Assembly (NCBI GenBank): GCA_030765045.1
Contig: CM060962.1
Location: 211,583,136 to 211,647,135 of the forward strand
Length of the DNA stretch: 64,000 nt
Direction: 5' to 3'
From: Tenodera sinensis
Taxonomy: Eukaryota; Arthropoda; Insecta; Mantodea; Mantidae
The position numbers and the translations under genes are program-made. This document shows, in pieces, positions 43,844 to 55,936 of the stretch. How positions within the stretch are numbered: position 1 is the first letter of the stretch; every line of letters starts with the position of its first letter. The notes beneath the pieces were generated by a model. It ran no database searches. It saw only the letters and a program-made list of their open reading frames with translations, and was not told where the DNA came from.

Positions 43844-43966
43844 CAGGCCTGGGCAATTGGTGCTCAGAGAGCGCAGAACTGTTCACGATCTTGATTGATA
43901 ACTGTATGTTTAGCAGGTAAAAAGAATGAAGATAGCTCAAGGTACCGCGTGAGTCGCCCAGACCTG
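43844..43966 (+). mobile_element. hAT-B MITE, copy 3
   Basis: Starts CAGGCCTGGGCAATTGGTGC and ends GAGTCGCCCAGACCTG. The flanking octamers CACTAGCA (43836-43843) and GACTAGCA (43967-43974) agree at 7 of 8. The CAGGxCTGGGCAA terminus and 8-bp duplication place it in hAT. Length 123 bp, no coding. Confidence 0.85.
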
Positions 43967-44054
43967 GACTAGCATTTAAACAGACTATCGATTCGGTTTC
44001 CTCTATGCTCCCCTGTACCTCCAACAAAACATTTCCGCAAAGTTGATTGGGAAT

Positions 44055-44203
44055 AACATTAAGTGGATAGAAAAATAAGCTTTCTTAAGAATAGTTTATG
44101 GAACATAGCTTATAAAGAAAGTCATGCGAATGGATCACACAGATCTTTTGTATACTTTCTACAATTATCTTGTAAAAGCTTATTTTTCAATCTACTTAAT
44201 GCT
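44055..44203. repeat. Foldback element
   Basis: AACATTAAGTGGATAGAAAA then ATAAGCTTTCTTAAGAATAG pairs with the reverse complement of the segment at 44164-44203. The loop is about 70 bases. A diverged relative of one arm occurs near 735-770. Confidence 0.65.
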
Positions 44204-44333
44204 AATCGAGATAAAAACTGATAGAAATAGTGCCGTTACACATTTCGGTATAGATACAAAGATGGGAAGGAGGCTGAAGTTATACTAAAATGTTTAAAAA
44301 GCCGTCGCTATACCTAGCTATGATTTTCTACAA

Positions 44334-45436
44334 CAGCTATGTCTAACCCTTGCAAAAGAGGGGAGTTTGGGTTTACCTCTTTCCACTATATGCGGACTTT
44401 GCCTCTCTTTAACCCCCAGCCGTGTATTGTGTTGTAGTGGCGGGTTGGTTGCTGTATGTTGCGTTTGATTTACGGAAGCACTTTAAAATCTTACGCACTA
44501 TACATCTGTTCATTAGTGACTTGTTCGATACTGCTTATGTTTAAGAAATCTATCAAAATTTGGCGACAAAGTCGAAGTGCATAGCCTTAGAAGATACACC
44601 AAGTGATCGTCGTGTAACATATTGCGATAAAGACTTTTAATATAGTTCAATTTGAAGAAACTGTTCGCACATATATGTAGTTATACTCACTCTTACACGT
44701 ACTATTGTTACAAATGCATATTTCTCTACTACATTTTAATCGACATAAGTATTTTGGGAAAGTATTTAATTGCTAATTTTGTTGTAGGTGTAAGGGAAAT
44801 ATGGGACTATAGTAGGCTTTAAGCGATAGTGACATGTTTAAGCGCTGGTTGCTATGTGATGCCTTTCAAATCCCGTTCTCTTTGCAAGGTCAATATATAA
44901 GAAAAAGAATAACACATTCCTATTTAAGGAAGGTATACGTATTGGTAAATTTAAACAAATAAAGAATATCTCGGAAATGGAACACTCACAAGGAAAATGA
45001 AGTATTAAACATAAATTGCGTGTTTTAACCAGATCCACAGTTTTTATTTACTAAGTTTTTGTCTGTTTCTTACTGTTCAACATTTATGCAAAAATCATCC
45101 AGAATGAAGAGGTCTTCTGAGGACATTCAGAAAAATTCAAGGTTAGGCTTAGTAGTCCCGCTACATTAAAGAGGAATCAAGTTATCCGCGTTCGTAGCGC
45201 ACTTGACGGCACAGCGTGGGGAACCGGTTCTGTCCGTCTGCATTACAGACAAAACGTGTACAGGTTCATTCTTTTGGTAGTTCACCTACTAAGCCTAGTT
45301 ATCACTAGAAACGACAATGGAATCGCCTGTTTGTATCTGTCACTGGATACTGACTGTCCCTCCGACTGAAGGAGTGCAGTGGGGATAGCTGTTCATTACG
45401 TAATGTTCTCCACAGAGAAAAGGTTGGACATCCCTG
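44334..45436 (+). mobile_element. hAT-A non-autonomous element, copy 2
   Basis: Ends CAGCTATGTCTAACCCTTGC and GAAAAGGTTGGACATCCCTG. Octamers TTCTACAA (44326-44333) and TTCTACAC (45437-45444) agree at 7 of 8. The interior follows the hAT-A order: GCAAAAGAGGGGAGTTTGGG, TTTAACCCCCAGCCGTG, a family R-like middle (about 44690-45145, with CTCGGAAATGGAACACTC), and GACTGAAGGAGTGCAGTGG. No transposase. Confidence 0.88.
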
Positions 45437-45444
45437 TTCTACAC

Positions 45445-46359
45445 TTTCCATGACATCGCAAGGAACAAGCTAACGGTGATAGCACTTTAAAAAAGAAACA
45501 GTATTGAAAAATTCAAACAAATTACAATATAATGAAAATTGCCGACGACACAAAATTAAGTATTCCAAAATTAGTTGATTTTAAACTACTGGGTCTTTGA
45601 AATCACGCATCAATACTACTGGTAGACGAAATGAATATTACATAGGTAGACGAGAATACATACACCTACAAGGTAAGTGCATTTTCAAGGAGGATCTAAT
45701 AACTTATTCAAATTTCACTTTAGTTACCGCGTGAAGTATTCGTTTGTATCAACGACATAGACTATGATACCATGTCTTGGCTGCAGTCCCTTATCAGTTT
45801 TTAGCAGTACCTACTGTTGGACAACAGCGAAAAGGCATTTATTTTGAGCGTTTAGTGTTTGTATCTTCTAAACGTTTCACCAATGGCAGTCATTTACTTG
45901 TGTCTTACATTATTACCCTCCTTTTGTAACTATTAAGTTTGAAGTAAAATGTGCTGTAATGTAACACGAGACCATACTTCCAGTTACCCACTGGACGCGC
46001 CCCTCGTAGTCAACCAGCGGTGATGCTTGGGCATACTGCCAGCGCTTGCCAGTGAAACTGCATATACTTCGTAACTGCCCTTCGAAAGCATACCTCTCCT
46101 GAGACGGAGTGGGGCACATGCTGCGTCTGTACCAATGTATATAAGGCATGCAATGTTGTTAGATATGGTATTATACATAATTTAATTTTAGAAAAATTAT
46201 TGAAAATGGACAAGTTACTCAGAATATTGTAACAAAACCGAAAAATCCGAATTGCTGTTATTTTTCTATCTTTTTATTTACCTCCAATTTTTACTACAAA
46301 TGTACAATTTCCTTCTCATTGGTAACACAGTTTATAGTCGTCTCTGCTATTACAGAAGA
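45445..46359. other. No recognised feature
   Basis: A GC-richer patch at about 45975-46150 ends in TGTATATAAGGCATGC, a TATA-like string at about 46134, but no transcript or LTR partner is visible. Confidence 0.35.
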
Positions 46360-46824
46360 AAATTGCTCCACCGTAAGCTACCCTTTACATGGAACAATTT
46401 TCGAAAATTGATTTTCTCGCAAACGGCTCTAATAATTTTGATTAAAATGATATGTTTAAGATATTTTTATGTCAAATGAAATGCATATTTTGAATTTTCT
46501 GGCCTATGCAGTCCTGTTTACTCTGGATGACTTTTGAATAACTCATAAACCTTAAGAGATACATCAAATCTTACTGTACAAAAAATGTAATCTCGCTAAA
46601 ACACACAATCTATGACCAAATATATTTTTTGTAGAGTGAACAATTTCGGATATTCCTTGTAAAAGATCTGACCATCTCAAAGCCTACTCTATTCACATAT
46701 TTCCCTTGTACCTACAAGGAAATAAGCAATAAGATAATTTCTGCATATGTTCATGTCAACTAACACGAATAAGATAAAGGAATAAAGAATTTCTAAGAAT
46801 GGTTAGTACAAGATAGAGAAAGTC
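46360..46824 (-). repeat. Family R repeat, copy e (5' half, reversed)
   Basis: Minus strand from 46824: ACTTTCTCTATCTTGTACTA, then TTATTGCTTATTTCCTTGTA and GGTACAAGGGAAATATG, AATATCCGAAATTGTTCAC, TTTAGCGAGATTACA, CCAGAGTAAACAGGACTGCA, CCAGAAAATTCAAAATATG and TTTAATCAAAATTATTAG. It carries the intact TTGTAGGTACAA site used as the empty-site reference for the foldback at 32162-32542. Confidence 0.8.
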
Positions 46825-46857
46825 ATGTGAGTGCAACGCATTAAATTTTTGAGTTAT

Positions 46858-47066
46858 GTTGTTCACCCCCCCCCCCTACCCACCCACCCACATACACACA
46901 TGCATATGCACACGCGCATGCGCGGAGGGTAATATTTTTCTAAAAATTATTTTTGTAGATTTAGGCGATCTCAAAACGTGCATTTCCACTGAAATCTTCG
47001 AACCCTCTTTTTAAGTGGATTGCAATACCTTGTCTACTTATTATGTAACTATTGGTTGAGAAAGTA
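46858..47066 (+). repeat. Family R repeat, copy e' (3' part, forward)
   Basis: GAGTTATGTTGTTCACC, a poly-C and CCCA/CACA tract in the embedded microsatellite slot, TATTTTTCTAAAAATTA, GATCTCAAAACGTGCATTTC, TGCAATACCTTGTCTAC and the end GGTTGAGAAAGTA. It abuts copy e head to head, leaving only the start of e between them, as after an inversion or deletion inside a pair of R copies. Confidence 0.7.
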
Positions 47067-47367
47067 AAAAAGGTAAATAATAAAAAATGTCTCAATTTGA
47101 AACTTTTCATAACATATTAAGCACAATAAGCAGAAATTGTCTAGTACCATATTTTGAGGTTTGGATTTCGACGACAGCGTGTGCTACTGGAGGAGAAGAT
47201 TCAAATCGGCGATCTGCAAGTAGTTTTAATTCTTGCACTTTTCACAAGCTACTTTGTATATTTCAGCAGATTGTATGTTGTGATACTATAGGCATATTCA
47301 CTTTAATGATGAGTACTCTATTTACCTGCGGCTCTTGCAAAACAGAATACAAAAGTAAGAAGCTTAA
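47067..47367. other. No recognised feature
   Basis: I see no gene or repeat end. Confidence 0.35.
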
Positions 47368-47568
47368 TCATTCTAGGATTTTAATATAGTTTCCGTCCTT
47401 AAGTTTTCCATGAACGCGTTCTAATATGTCAGCCCTATCGCGAAATATCCATGCCCAAACAGTAAGGCTCATTCGACCACTTCTTTCACGAATGGCCAGA
47501 ATGCGCCAGTCGTAGAGAGTACCCTTGGGCCTGTAAGCGGCACATTCAATACTGGATGTTAACTTCAT
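47368..47568 (-). pseudogene. Tc1-like transposase fragment
   Basis: The minus frame ends SGRMSLTVWAWIFRDRADIL then ERVHGKLKDGNYIKILE and a stop. The pattern GRxSxxVWxxIxxxGxxxLxxxxGxLxxxxYxxILE is the stretch before the second catalytic aspartate in Tc1-type (DD34E) transposases. The preceding residues (YRPKGTLYDWRILAI) fit the usual R.G.R(Y)xP spacer poorly. About 60 codons remain. Confidence 0.5.
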
Positions 47569-48277
47569 ACGAGGAAATTACTCTCTCCAATCGAAGTTCT
47601 CACGCGGTTCTGAGCATGGCAGTCTCTCTATTGTACGGACATCGGTTGGCTTTCTTAATTGTTACACGTCTACGTATACTGCGAGGGAACAGAGCTCTGT
47701 ACGGAGCGGCCGTATCTCTTTCGATATCCGTCCTCTGTTAAGGCACACGGACAACATATTCTTCACTGCAATAACATGTCCTCTACCTCTTCGCAGAGGA
47801 CAGCGGATCATCACAAATACTGCATACTGTGGTGGCTGCATAACCCTGAGAAATAATTGTGAAAGCAGCAAGTTTATCAACGTAGTGTTACTACGGGAAG
47901 CGTGAGCATTAGCTCTGAAGCTACGTGCTCTTGCATTTCAAAGATTCTCTTTTCATGCCCAATTAATAAATGATACAATTGAAGTAGCTACGATTCGCGT
48001 AGCCACTCACATTTCAACATTTTACGATATTCGATGGCATACGGGCTCAGATCATTGGTTGGATATGTAAACGTTTTTCTGGCCTCCGCAACTTTGTGTT
48101 CTTGTGCAACACTGTCTAACGAATAAGAGAAAAGGAAAATTAACCTGTACAACTACCCCTTCTACTGTCTACCAGGGAATAAGTACAACGCCGAGAGATA
48201 TGTTAAGATACCCTTAAAATACCTTAAAAACTACTGGACAGGCGATAAGGCATGCCATGGAAATCTCTGTTTGTTAA
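47569..48277. other. No recognised feature
   Basis: Overlapping short frames on both strands (47556-47880) have no known motif. Confidence 0.35.
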
Positions 48278-48285
48278 CTCTATAG

Positions 48286-49391
48286 CAGCGATGTCCAACG
48301 GTTGCGAAAGAGGGGAGGTTGGGTATGTCTCCTCCCACTATATGCGGACTTTGCCACCCTTTAACCCCGAGCCGTGCACCGTGTTGATATGTACGTTGCG
48401 TTTGATTTACGAAAGCACTTTCAAATCTTATGCGATAAAATTCTACTCATTAGAGACGCCTTTGGCACTGTTACATTTAAGAAGTCAATATTTGGGGACA
48501 AAGTCCAAGTGCATAGTCTTAGAAGACACACCAAGTGATCGTCGCGTAACATAATGCGATACAGACTTTTAATATCGTTCCATTTGGAGAAATTCTGTTC
48601 GCAAATATATCTAGAGCTATACTCACTCTTATGTGTACTATATTGCTAATTTTCTTGTAGGTGCAAGGAGATGGGAGTACGCTATAAGCGAAGTGAAATG
48701 TTTTAAGAGCTGGTTGCTATGCGATGCCTTTGAAGCTCTGTTCTCTTTGCAAGGCCAGGATATAAAAAACGGTTAACATATTCGTATTTGAGAAAAGTAT
48801 TGGCAAATTAAAGCAAACAATAAAGAATATCTCGGTAATGGTTCATTCAAAAGAAATTAGTATTTGACATAAATTGTGTTTTAACGAGATCCACATGTTT
48901 TGTTTGCTAAGCATTTGTCTATCTTTTACTGCTTACCATTTATGCAATAATCATTCAGAATGAAGGGGCCTTCTGAGAACAATCCCAGAAAATGGCTGGC
49001 CCCGTAGCGCAGCCGTAGAGCACCTGCCTGCTGTGCTAGGGATCCCGGGTTCGATTCCGGCAGGGGGGTAGGATTTTTTCTCCAGCCAAGATTATTCCTC
49101 ATCCTTCCCTTCGTGAATGTATGTGTGCGTGAATCCAATGTATAAAAACCTCACTGTTAAACGAGTAAAACCAATAGTCAAGGTCGCCGATATGGCCTCT
49201 GCAGTTAAAGGCGGGATATAAATGGAACAATTTAAAAAAAATAAATAAAAATCCCATGACTTAAAACTGACACGGAATCAACTGTTTGTGTCCGGCACTG
49301 GATACTGACTGTGTGTACCTCCGGCTGAAGGAGTGCAGTGGACATATCCGCTCATTACGTGTCTCCAAAGAGACAAGGTTGGACATCGCTG
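48286..49391 (+). mobile_element. hAT-A non-autonomous element, copy 3 (with SINE)
   Basis: Starts CAGCGATGTCCAACGGTTGC and ends CAAGGTTGGACATCGCTG; CAGCGATGTCCAAC and GTTGGACATCGCTG are exact inverses, the best preserved ends in the family. Octamers CTCTATAG (48278-48285) and TTCTAGAG (49392-49399) agree at 6 of 8. SINE-3 (48994-49252) is nested in it. Excluding the SINE, the element is about 850 bp. Confidence 0.88.
48994..49252 (+). mobile_element. SINE-3, tRNA-derived, nested in hAT-A
   Basis: Head GGCTGGCCCCGTAGCGCAGC with the A box TAGCGCAGCCGTAGAGC, and CCCGGGTTCGATTCCGGC as B box and T arm. The body contains CTTCGTGAATGTATGTGTGC, GTATAAAAACCTCACTG and AAAGGCGGGATATAAATGG; the tail is AAAAAAATAAATAAAAAT. 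Paralogous hAT-A copies run uninterrupted here (CCCAGAAAATTCAAGGTATG), locating the insertion after CCCAGAAAAT. A short AAAAT repeat is the only visible duplication. Confidence 0.85.
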
Positions 49392-49399
49392 TTCTAGAG

Positions 49400-49855
49400 A
49401 CTTGGAGACGGACTAGTCTGAACCACGCTGAAAACGAAATGGCAATGGAATATATTTTCTGTTCCCAAAGTGCGTTCAATCATTTGTTCCTACCACTGTA
49501 CAACGATGAATGTCATTTAATTAACCAAACCCCTTAATATAAAAAAGAATCCTTCACAAATTATACCCCAAGATATGCATTTTGTCTGCAACAAGGTTTT
49601 CTTGTCTGCTGTTTCCCAACTGTATACACTTAAACCAGAATCAAAGCTATTTGAACCGCTTACTGCACTAAAGGCAACATGTCCACATTTCCTAATTTAA
49701 CAATAGACACAAATACTTGACATAAAACCTCCATATCTGCAGTAAAAAGAAAATTAAAGGCATGACGAGCCCCGTGCTAATGTGCACAAAAGTTTTCTTT
49801 TTTGTGGTAAACGATCCATTGACTCACTTAAAACCATAACTGCCATAAAGAAGTA

Positions 49856-49861
<6 letters not shown>
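49400..49861. other. No recognised feature
   Basis: Nothing recognised between the hAT-A copy and the (TA)n tract. Confidence 0.4.

Positions 49862-49929
<68 letters not shown>
49862..49929 (+). repeat. (TA)n microsatellite
   Basis: About 32 TA units with GT interruptions at both edges. Confidence 0.97.
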
Positions 49930-51365
<1,436 letters not shown>

Positions 51366-52216
51366 ACTTTCTCTACTCTTGTACTAACCATTCTAACAAA
51401 CTCATTCCTATATCTCCATGTTAGTTAAGATAAACATTCGTACAAATTATCTTATTGCTTATTTCCTTGTAGGTGCAAGGGAGATATTAGAATACAGTAG
51501 GCTTTGTGCGACAGTCAAATCTTTTTGACCTTTGAGATTCCGTTTTCTTTGCACGATTAACATATAAAAAAATGAACAACGTTGTTGCATTTCCCTAAAG
51601 CTCCTAAGTTTTCCGAAACTCACACACATAACCAGGAATATCTCCGAAATGGTTCACCCTACAAGAAAATTTATTGAGACATAAATTGTGTATTTTAGCA
51701 AGATCTACATTTGTTGTAGAGTATGATTTGGTCTATCTCTAACGGTTTACCAGTTATGCAAAACTCGTCCAGAGTAAATACGACTACATGGGCTATAGCC
51801 AGAAAATTCAAGATATACATTTCATTTGTCATAAAAATATCTAAAACATATGACATTTTAATCAAAATCGTTAGAGCCATTTTCAAGGAAATCAAAATTT
51901 TCTAAAAATGTTCCATGTAAAGGGTAGTTTAGGGTGAGGCTATTTTCTTAAAAATCTTCGCGTCGCATCCTTGAATGACAATAAACTTAAATACCAACTT
52001 TGGTTTTTAACCGACTTTTCGTTTTTGAGTTATGCTGTCCACAGACTGGACACACAGACAGACAGACTGACACACAGGGACCTTTTTCTAAAAATGTTTT
52101 TTTTTTTTTTTTTTTTTAATTCAGGGGGGCTTCAAAACATATATTTCCGGTGAAATCTCGACATCGAATTTTTGGGTGGAATACAATACTTCCCCTACTT
52201 ACCAGTAGAGAATGTA
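51366..52216 (+). repeat. Family R repeat, copy f (most complete)
   Basis: Starts ACTTTCTCTACTCTTGTACT and ends TACCAGTAGAGAATGTA. It contains the full landmark order: TTATTTCCTTGTAGGTGCAA, ACAGTAGGCTTTGTGCGACA, TCTTTGCACGATTAACATA, TCCGAAATGGTTCACC, AGCAAGATCTACATTTGTTG, GTCTATCTCTAACGG, TTTAATCAAAATCGTTAGAG, CGCGTCGCATCCTTGAATGA, AACTTTGGTTTTTAACCGAC, the CACACAGACAGACAGACTG tract, a 20-T run at 52098 and ATTTTTGGGTGGAATAC. Length 851 bp, non-coding. Confidence 0.88.
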
Positions 52217-52411
52217 AAAAGGTTCCATATGCCAGTTTTGTACATTAGTATTTAATTAATGTGGTAATATTTTTAATTATTTGCAATTACGATTTCTGTA
52301 TCGTAAGCAACATCACATTTATTAGTATTACAAGTGCATAAAAAGTGGCCCATAATGGAATGCAGCTGTTTAAGTTGGTACTGACAAATTTAACTCACCT
52401 TTTGCCAACTT

Positions 52412-52644
52412 GGTCTGAGTGGCTCAGTTGGTTACACGCTGACCTACTAATCCCAAGGCCGCGGGTTGAAATCCGGCCCAGACCAATCGTTTTTAAGTGT
52501 GCTCAAAAACGACAGCTCCATGTCAGTAGATATACTGGCACGTGAAAGAACTCCTGCGGGACAAAATTCCAGCACACCAGCGACGCTGATGTGACCCTGG
52601 CAATTGACATCGTCGTTAAACAACAAAATGATTTAATTTAACTA
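52412..52644 (+). mobile_element. SINE-2, tRNA-derived, full length
   Basis: Head GGTCTGAGTGGCTCAGTTGG with A box, GCCGCGGGTTGAAATCCGGC as B box. Body TGTGCTCAAAAACGACAGCT, AGATATACTGGCACGTGAAA, GAACTCCTGCGGGAC and GTGACCCTGGCAATTGACAT, ending CAACAAAATGATTTAATT. TTTGCCAACTT (52401-52411) and TTTGCCAGCTT (52645-52655) are an 11-bp duplication with one change. This is the reference copy for 4299-4512 and 10115-10253. Confidence 0.9.
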
Positions 52645-52655
52645 TTTGCCAGCTT

Positions 52656-53886
52656 GACCTTTGTTCCTCGAGCATAATTATTGCCACTGGACCACTCTCA
52701 TCTTAGCTTTCTTCGCGGCTTTCCCTGATTGGTAGCCAATAAAATTCTGGAGTGCATTATTAATGCATCGAAGTTTCCTCTCATTTCACTTCCTTATTAT
52801 GGGAATACGCGAAGTGTATGGCGATGGAGGTTGCTTTGTGGAGCTGTCTGCCCTTGCGTTCGGGATATTATGGGCATCAGTGACCTCTCGTGGGGAGAGG
52901 TAGACCTGTGGGGAGTTTCACTGGTGTCAACATGTAATACAGCAGAAGCCCGAAATACCGCGGGTTCAGATTTACCCGGGGGAAAGTATGTCTCCCGAAA
53001 ATATATCGTACTTTTTATTTCTTCATTTTTATTTTTGAAAGTTGCGTTTAAAATTTTCTTCAAAGAGCGGAAATGGAATACACTTTTCGCTACCCCAAGC
53101 ATGGGCCTTGGTCACTGCATTCCTAGCGTTGATCTAGGTGACTGCATTGCTAAGAATTTCCCGAAGTAACGAGACACGCACAAGGAAGAAGATATTCTGC
53201 ATGTTAGTAAAGTGATAAATACGCGGAGAAAAAAAAAAAAAAAAACGTTGTGATGTATGCCGCCAAACTAAACTTTAACACAATGTTATTGTATATACTG
53301 TACATATTAAGATCGGTAGCAGGACTGGAATACACTCCTAGCATAACTGGTGTGTAATTACATTTAAAAGTGGTGTACTTTACCGTATATTATACTACTT
53401 CACAACGTGCTGCAATTTATTATAGCACGAATGTTTCCCATTTCTGCGGGATTGGCTTTTGTCACTTCCAAACTCACATTTCGATATACCGCGGAATCGT
53501 TGCAACGCGGGGCCAAAGCATGCCCCCAAGAATCACGTTATTTCTGGATTGTATTTGGAGAGGTTAAGGACCCCGCCTGTGCGACCTTGCTGCCCCGGAT
53601 CTGGTTGTCCTCTGTGTCCTTCGCTTCATCCCTTCCTCCTGGGGGTTTCTGCTTTCTCATAGCCATCTTATACCTACTACCTCAGTGAAGAGCACCTAAG
53701 TGTAGAAATGTAGCATTTCAATACAGCAGACTCCCCTTAAACTCCTACGTGTTATTTTATGCATAGGAAGAGCCATAATTCCAATAGCTTATTTTTCCTC
53801 TTTCTTCAACAGAAATGCTAATTTTATCGTCAAATAATGACGATAATATGATGGTAATATAGGGCTTGAAGCTTAGCGATAGTTAT
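52656..53886. other. No recognised feature
   Basis: A 146-codon frame at 52729-53169 (+) starts MVANKILECIINASKFPLIS; it has a short hydrophobic stretch (YIVLFISSFLFLKVAFKIFF) but no recognisable domain. GC-richer text around 53500-53640 likewise has overlapping frames in all phases. I do not call a gene. Confidence 0.35.
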
Positions 53887-53889
53887 TAA

Positions 53890-54025
53890 CACTTCACGGG
53901 TTATCAGCCGTATATTTATGAACATTTTGGACGCTTCGGCTATAATAAGCTCCAGGATGATGGCTTAGTATGGCCGAAACGTCGAACATTTTATAAATAT
54001 TACACGGCTAGTAACCCGTGACGTG
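53890..54025. mobile_element. PIF/Harbinger-type foldback MITE
   Basis: CACTTCACGGGTTATCAGCC at the left and CACGTCACGGGTTACTAGCC (reverse complement of the right) begin inverted arms of about 55 bp, which continue through GTATATTTATGAACATTTTG and CTTCGGC. The spacer is about 25 bp. TAA lies outside both ends (53887-53889 and 54026-54028). A 3-bp TAA target points to PIF/Harbinger. Length 136 bp. Confidence 0.82.
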
Positions 54026-54041
54026 TAAACCCATGATAGGT

Positions 54042-54042
54042 A

Positions 54043-54088
<46 letters not shown>

Positions 54089-54197
54089 TAATAATAATAA
54101 CAATAATAATAATAACAATAATAACAGCAATAACAATAATAACAGCAATAACAATAATAACAGCAATAACAATAATAACAACAACAACAACAACAAC

Positions 54198-54279
<82 letters not shown>

Positions 54280-54281
54280 GA
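54042..54281 (+). repeat. (AAT)n with AAC variants
   Basis: About 80 trinucleotide units; a middle block mixes AAC and AGC-containing units in a higher-order AATAATAACAGCAATAAC pattern. Long poly-N, poly-I and poly-L frames here are artefacts. Confidence 0.97.
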
Positions 54282-55206
54282 AAAACGTTCTGTTCTTTTG
54301 TGTACTACGCCGCTCAAACTAATTTGTTCTCAATGTGAATATCATGCGATGTATATAAAACTTCATCAGCATCCCTATGAACTGAATTAATTACCTATGC
54401 CAGCACAACTATTGCATTCAGGGGTACACAAGACTAAGAGCCTACCTTTGTGACGTAAACACACACAACCAAAGGACTCTCGGAAACTTTTTTACATGTA
54501 TTGCATTAGGTTACAAAGGACCATGGGGATGGCATAATCTTTGATCGAGCTCCTCTGGCGAAATGAAATAAATGCCGGACCAGAGCTTGAAGCTCCAATA
54601 TGGCAAAGACATATGTAATTTAGACTAGCTGTGAAAAATCAGACAGTGAGAAACCTTTTGGCTTCCGTCTAACTAAATAATAAGCAATAAAATCACTACT
54701 ACTATTATTGGTAGAAGCTTTCAGAAAATGTCGAGATATGCGAAAATTTTGGGGTTTCATTTTAAGTAATGAGAACAGACACGTCCTTCGAGGAAAAGCT
54801 GTGTAAGCAAACTTAAGAATTTTCCTTCCGGACAGATATTGATCAAACCCCACATAATGTGCCAATAATTAAGGTAAGAAGAACTTCAAGTTTCCTTAAT
54901 TTCTGATCAACATGTGCTGCTTTACACCGGAATATCTGCACTCAAACACTGAACATTTACATGCAATTCTTGTCACTTGCTTATATTTAGGATCCAACGT
55001 GTAGTTTGTTTTCTTTAAAGATTTCACGTAACATATGATGCGTCACATCATCTGTTGATATTTACCATTCTACCTAGGTAACAAATAACAATTTGCTCCT
55101 GCCAAACATTTGCCCCACTTCCCACCAGATTGCAGCACTGTTAATTCTCACAGACCCTATTATTTCAATGCCAAAAAAAAAAAAAACCTCTGTGTGCGTG
55201 TTTGTG
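54282..55206. other. No recognised feature
   Basis: Nothing recognised. Confidence 0.4.
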
Positions 55207-55361
55207 TGAGAGAGAGGAGAGAGTGAGGAGAGAGAGTGAGGAGAGAGAGTGAGGAGAGAGAGAAAGAAACAAAGAAAGAAAAAGAAAGAAAGAAAGGAAA
55301 AGAAAGAAAGGAAAAGAAAGAAAGAAAAAGAAAGAAAGAAAGAGGAAGGAAGGAAGGAAGG
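55207..55361 (+). repeat. Purine-rich GA/GAGT/AAAG/GGAA microsatellite
   Basis: GA units, then three repeats of a GAGTGAGGAGAGA unit, then AAAG, then GGAA units. The + strand is almost pure purine for about 150 bases. Confidence 0.95.
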
Positions 55362-55404
55362 GAGTGCTGTCCTTTAACCGGGTTGGTTATATCAGACAGT
55401 AAAT

Positions 55405-55606
55405 TTGTTTGTTTTTGTAATGTTTAACGCCCGCTTTTGGTACTATGGCACTGCAGACGGTGACACTGACGATACATGGAATGAAGATGGAATAACGGTG
55501 GAATGAAATGACGGGGGAAACCGGAGAACCCGGAGGAAACCCGCTCCAGCGCCACTTTGTACACCACAAATCCCACATGCGCTTGCCTGGGATCGAACCC
55601 GGTGAA
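55405..55606 (-). mobile_element. SINE-1, 5'-truncated copy
   Basis: The minus strand begins inside the B box (CCGGGTTCGATCCCAGGC) and continues CATGTGGGATTTGTGGTGTA, GCGGGTTTCCTCCGGGTTCT, CCGGTTTCCCCCGTCA, TCCATCTTCATTCCATGTAT and GGCGTTAAACATTAC. TCAGACAGTAAAT (55392-55404) and TCAGGCAGTAAAT (55607-55619) form a 13-bp duplication with one change, so the truncated form is what inserted. Full copy: 61869-62116. Confidence 0.9.
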
Positions 55607-55619
55607 TCAGGCAGTAAAT

Positions 55620-55936
55620 GAAGTGGGTGAGTGAGTGAGTTGTGCTTAAGGGCCCGTCGACAACTAGGTCATTAGGGCCCGAAGTCCAAAAATAAAAACA
55701 AGCACACAACTAGTAAAAACTCGCCCCTAGAAAGTTAAAAAAGTCACAGTTAAAATAACTAAAAATGCAAGTTAAAAGCACTATAACGTGAGTTAAAACG
55801 GTTAAAAGTTAAAACAGGTAAAAAAATAATTTATTAAAAACCTTAAGCTGCTAAGACCGTTGAAAAGATAGACATCAGAAGTACAACATCCCAAAATTGT
55901 AAACACGCCAAGATAAAAAAACACCTTGCGGTTGCC
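55620..55936 (-). repeat. Second, extra 3' UTR of the non-LTR element
   Basis: The minus strand has T/A-rich (TTTTAACC)-like text, then GGACTTCGGGCCCTAATGAC, CTAGTTGTCGACGGGCCCTT and AAGCACAACTCACTCACTCA. It repeats the structure of 55937-56229 but without any coding sequence before it. It looks like a very short 5'-truncated insertion of a sister element, in tandem. Confidence 0.75.

Noticed and set aside
46134..46149. TATA-like promoter TGTATATAAGG
   Set aside because: No homologous LTR partner, transcript or gene nearby; a single TATA-like string in AT-rich DNA is not evidence.
52729..53169. A 146-codon open frame
   Set aside because: No recognisable domain, unremarkable codon pattern, overlapping frames on the other strand, and no neighbouring exon signals.
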